Source: Rhodocyclaceae bacterium (lineage in GTDB: Bacteria; Pseudomonadota; Gammaproteobacteria; Burkholderiales; Rhodocyclaceae). Taken from it: a stretch of DNA of 7,066 nucleotides. Shown here one piece after another: positions 5,852 to 7,066 of the stretch. Location of the stretch: NCBI GenBank assembly GCA_016791085.1, contig JAEUNN010000279.1:1-7066 (forward strand), given 5' to 3'. The notes under the pieces were generated by a model. It had not been told where the DNA came from and did not search any database. It saw only the letters and a program-made list of their open reading frames with translations. Each line of letters opens with the position of its first letter. The first letter of the stretch is position 1. Position numbers and translations under genes: made by a program.

Positions 5852-5870
5852 TCCCGACTTACGGTCGGGA
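5852..5870. repeat. hairpin between EcsC remnant and toxin
   Basis: A 7-bp perfect stem TCCCGAC (5852-5858) with GTCGGGA (5864-5870) and a 5-base loop lies downstream of the EcsC stop on the minus strand. No T tract follows on either strand, so it is not a standard intrinsic terminator. The rest of 5793-5908 shows no gene. Confidence 0.45.
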
Positions 5871-5908
5871 CATGGGCATAAACGCGATCTGCCCACCCTG
5901 CGCGCAAA

Positions 5909-6328
5909 TCATTCGTCGATAATTTTGCCGTTGTCCGTTAGCCATCGATCCTGAAATATCCGCCTGGCCGCCCAGCCAACTTCCTTGATATACCATCCGT
6001 TTACCGAGCTGCCGACCACGGCGCCGATGGCTGGTATGGCTTGAAGTGCCTTACGCTTGGTCAAATTCACGCCCAGTTGCTTTGCCAGCGACCTGATCGC
6101 AATGATCGCTCCTTCCTTGGCAAGGAAATTCTCCGCGGCGCGCTCCATGCCCTTCCAGGTTTGTTTCATGAGGATGATTTTTAATTGTTGCAATGTCAGC
6201 AATGCGGCTAGCTTTTCTTCCATCGTGTTCGCGCCCGACGCAGCCAGGATGGACAGGACCATCTGTTTGCCCACTTCGTCGGTCAGCTTGTATCCATAGC
6301 ACAGGCCAATCTTGCCTCTTTTGAAAAT
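5909..6328 (-). pseudogene. EcsC-family protein, C-terminal fragment
   Basis: The last 139 or so codons of a gene of the EcsC family, proteins of poorly known function usually near 250 residues or more. Recognisable blocks are GYKLTDEVGKQ, MVLSILAASGANTMEEKLAA, LTLQQLKIILMKQTWKGMER, LGVNLTKRKALQAIPAIGAV and NGWYIKEVGWAARRIFQDRW, ending NGKIIDE with a TGA at 5909-5911. The hydrophobic AIPAIGAVVG turn is typical of the family. Upstream of about 6328 the frame remains open but crosses an inverted repeat and then runs antisense to a transposase, so the similarity ends and the native 5' part is missing. An internal ATG at 6262 exists but has no function that I can infer. IS insertion or IS-associated deletion is the obvious cause. 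The left limit of similarity is approximate. Confidence 0.75.
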
Positions 6329-6352
6329 CGGGTGGGTGGAGTTGCCCGGTTT

Positions 6353-6423
6353 TGTGTTCGAAGGCGGTGTCAAGGGCGGGCTTTGCCCGGCGAAGCGGAC
6401 CCTTGACACCGCCTTCGAACACA
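6353..6423. repeat. 24-bp perfect inverted repeat with nested hairpin
   Basis: The arms 6353-6376 and 6400-6423 are perfectly complementary over 24 bases, with a 23-base centre. The centre starts with its own small hairpin, CGGGC-TTT-GCCCG (6377-6389). Each arm contains a TTGACA reading outward from the centre (6403-6408 on plus). On the plus side only a weak TACGCT follows, at 15 bases; on the minus side there is no -10. It lies between the EcsC fragment and the transposase, and could be an IS-internal structure, a bidirectional terminator without T tracts, or an independent repeat element. Confidence 0.85.
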
Positions 6424-6431
6424 TACGCTGG

Positions 6432-6472
6432 TCCAAGGCTGAATGCGGCAGAATGCGGCATTCAGCCTTGGA
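6432..6472. repeat. 15-bp inverted repeat covering the transposase RBS
   Basis: The arms TCCAAGGCTGAATGC (6432-6446) and GCATTCAGCCTTGGA (6458-6472) pair perfectly around an 11-base loop. The left arm and loop contain a direct tandem repeat of GAATGCGGCA (6441-6450 and 6451-6460). The end of the right arm supplies the GGA of the GGAG Shine-Dalgarno (6470-6473) that precedes the transposase ATG. Confidence 0.85.
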
Positions 6473-6484
6473 GACTACAGCGCG

Positions 6485-7066
6485 ATGTCGCACAACCGTC
6501 TGTTTGAAGTAGCACTCGGAATAGCCCAGCCCTGGTTCGTTCAATCGGTTGGCTTCGACCAAGCTAAGCGTGTTCTGACGATAGGCGTGGATTTTGTGGC
6601 GGGGAGCCGGTTCCGCCATCCCGATGTGCAGGGCGAGCACCCTGTGCATGACACGCGCCAGCAGCGCTACCGGCATCTGAATTTCTTTGAACACGAGTGC
6701 TATCTGGAGGTTCGCGTGCCACGTATACGGCTGCCCGACGGCGCCGTCCGCCAGGTGGAGCCCGATTGGGCCGGGAAGCTCAGCGGATTCACCTTGCTGT
6801 TCGAGGCGTTGGTGGTTGCCCTGTGTCGAGAAATGACGTTCGAGGCGGTAGCGCGAGTGACGGGATTGTCCTGGCATCGGGTCAGTGCAATTTGTGGGCG
6901 CTATGTGGATCTCGCCCGCGCCGAGGCCGACCTGTCGGAAACCACGACGCTGGCGGTCGACGAAACGTCCTACCAGCGCGGCCACAAATACCTCACGATC
7001 GCCGCGGATGCCCAGGCGCACAAGGTAATTTTCGTCACGCCCGGGCGCGACAGCGACACCATCGCG
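6485..7066 (+). CDS. tnpA: ISL3-family transposase, 3' truncated by window end
   Basis: The first 194 codons of a DDE transposase, open to the right edge; full-length members are around 400 residues or more. Recognisable ISL3 blocks are IGVDFVAGSRFRHPD (about 34-48), EHPVHDT, QRYRHLNFFEHECYLEVRVP, RLPDGAVRQVEPDWAGKLSG, FTLLFEAL, SWHRVSAICGRYVDLA, and LAVDETSYQRGHKYLTIAAD, which carries the first catalytic Asp (D159). The usual N-terminal zinc-ribbon-like ISL3 segment is short here, as in the subgroup that begins MSHNxLFExALGI. The ATG at 6485 is chosen because it gives that N terminus (MSHNRLFEVALGIAQPWF); a GGAG lies 11 bases upstream. It is transcribed away from the EcsC remnant. No frameshift is seen in the visible part, so the element may be active or recent. 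Confidence 0.93.
   Translation, partial: MSHNRLFEVALGIAQPWFVQSVGFDQAKRVLTIGVDFVAGSRFRHPDVQGEHPVHDTRQQRYRHLNFFEHECYLEVRVPRIRLPDGAVRQVEPDWAGKLSGFTLLFEALVVALCREMTFEAVARVTGLSWHRVSAICGRYVDLARAEADLSETTTLAVDETSYQRGHKYLTIAADAQAHKVIFVTPGRDSDTIA

Larger units (their letters stand above)
6329..7066 (+). mobile_element. ISL3-family insertion sequence, left part
   Basis: The element is recognised from its transposase and from the interruption of the EcsC gene. Its left end must lie between the end of EcsC similarity (about 6328) and the transposase start (6485), but I cannot identify the terminal inverted repeat, because the right end is outside the window. The start coordinate given is therefore the outer limit. 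Both strong inverted repeats at 6353-6423 and 6432-6472 fall in this interval. Confidence 0.65.

Noticed and set aside
6312..6512. 66-codon plus-strand frame
   Set aside because: It reads straight through both inverted repeats and overlaps the transposase start in another frame.
6329..7021. Reading the EcsC frame as one 370-residue protein
   Set aside because: The first 230 residues are antisense to the ISL3 transposase and cross the inverted repeats. Only the C-terminal part resembles a protein family.
1..7066. CRISPR array, retron or other repeat-spacer system
   Set aside because: I found no regularly spaced direct repeats. The only tandem repeat is the two-copy 10-mer at 6441-6460.

Overview
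The window is GC-rich and looks like a betaproteobacterial chromosome segment. The evidence is a UbiH/UbiF-family hydroxylase in the style of Burkholderiales and relatives, a bacterial tRNA with encoded CCA behind a consensus sigma-70 promoter, and several Proteobacteria-type accessory genes. No species can be named from the sequence alone.

Layout. Positions 1-1400 are ordinary core genome: a complete FAD-dependent ubiquinone-biosynthesis-type hydroxylase on the minus strand, then divergently a tRNA with anticodon CAT (elongator Met most likely) with its own promoter and a short terminator-like hairpin. A perfect 17-bp palindrome covers the -35 hexamer of the tRNA promoter. From about 1400 onward the window is an accessory, decaying mosaic: long gene-poor stretches, gene fragments and one intact defence gene.

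The mosaic contains, in order: (i) a minus-strand gene for an exported LprI-like (DUF1311) domain, a transmembrane helix and a SWIM zinc finger, interrupted by an in-frame amber codon that falls inside the LprI domain; (ii) faint minus-strand coding-like remnants around 3095-3493; (iii) an intact 305-residue Mrr-type (type IV, modification-dependent) restriction endonuclease on the plus strand; (iv) a HigB/HigA-like toxin-antitoxin pair on the minus strand in which both genes are frameshifted, the toxin also having lost its catalytic C-terminal core; (v) the C-terminal third or so of an EcsC-family gene, cut off on its 5' side; (vi) two strong inverted repeats; and (vii) the 5' part of an ISL3-family transposase that runs off the right edge.

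Interpretation. This reads as a tRNA-flanked accessory region that collected defence and stress genes (Mrr, toxin-antitoxin, an envelope protein) and has since been eroded by nonsense mutation, small indels and an IS insertion. The points most worth following are the precisely placed amber codon in an unusual LprI-TM-SWIM protein, the hairpin that buries the transposase ribosome-binding site, and the 24-bp perfect inverted repeat beside it. I found no CRISPR array, integrase or complete multi-gene defence operon.
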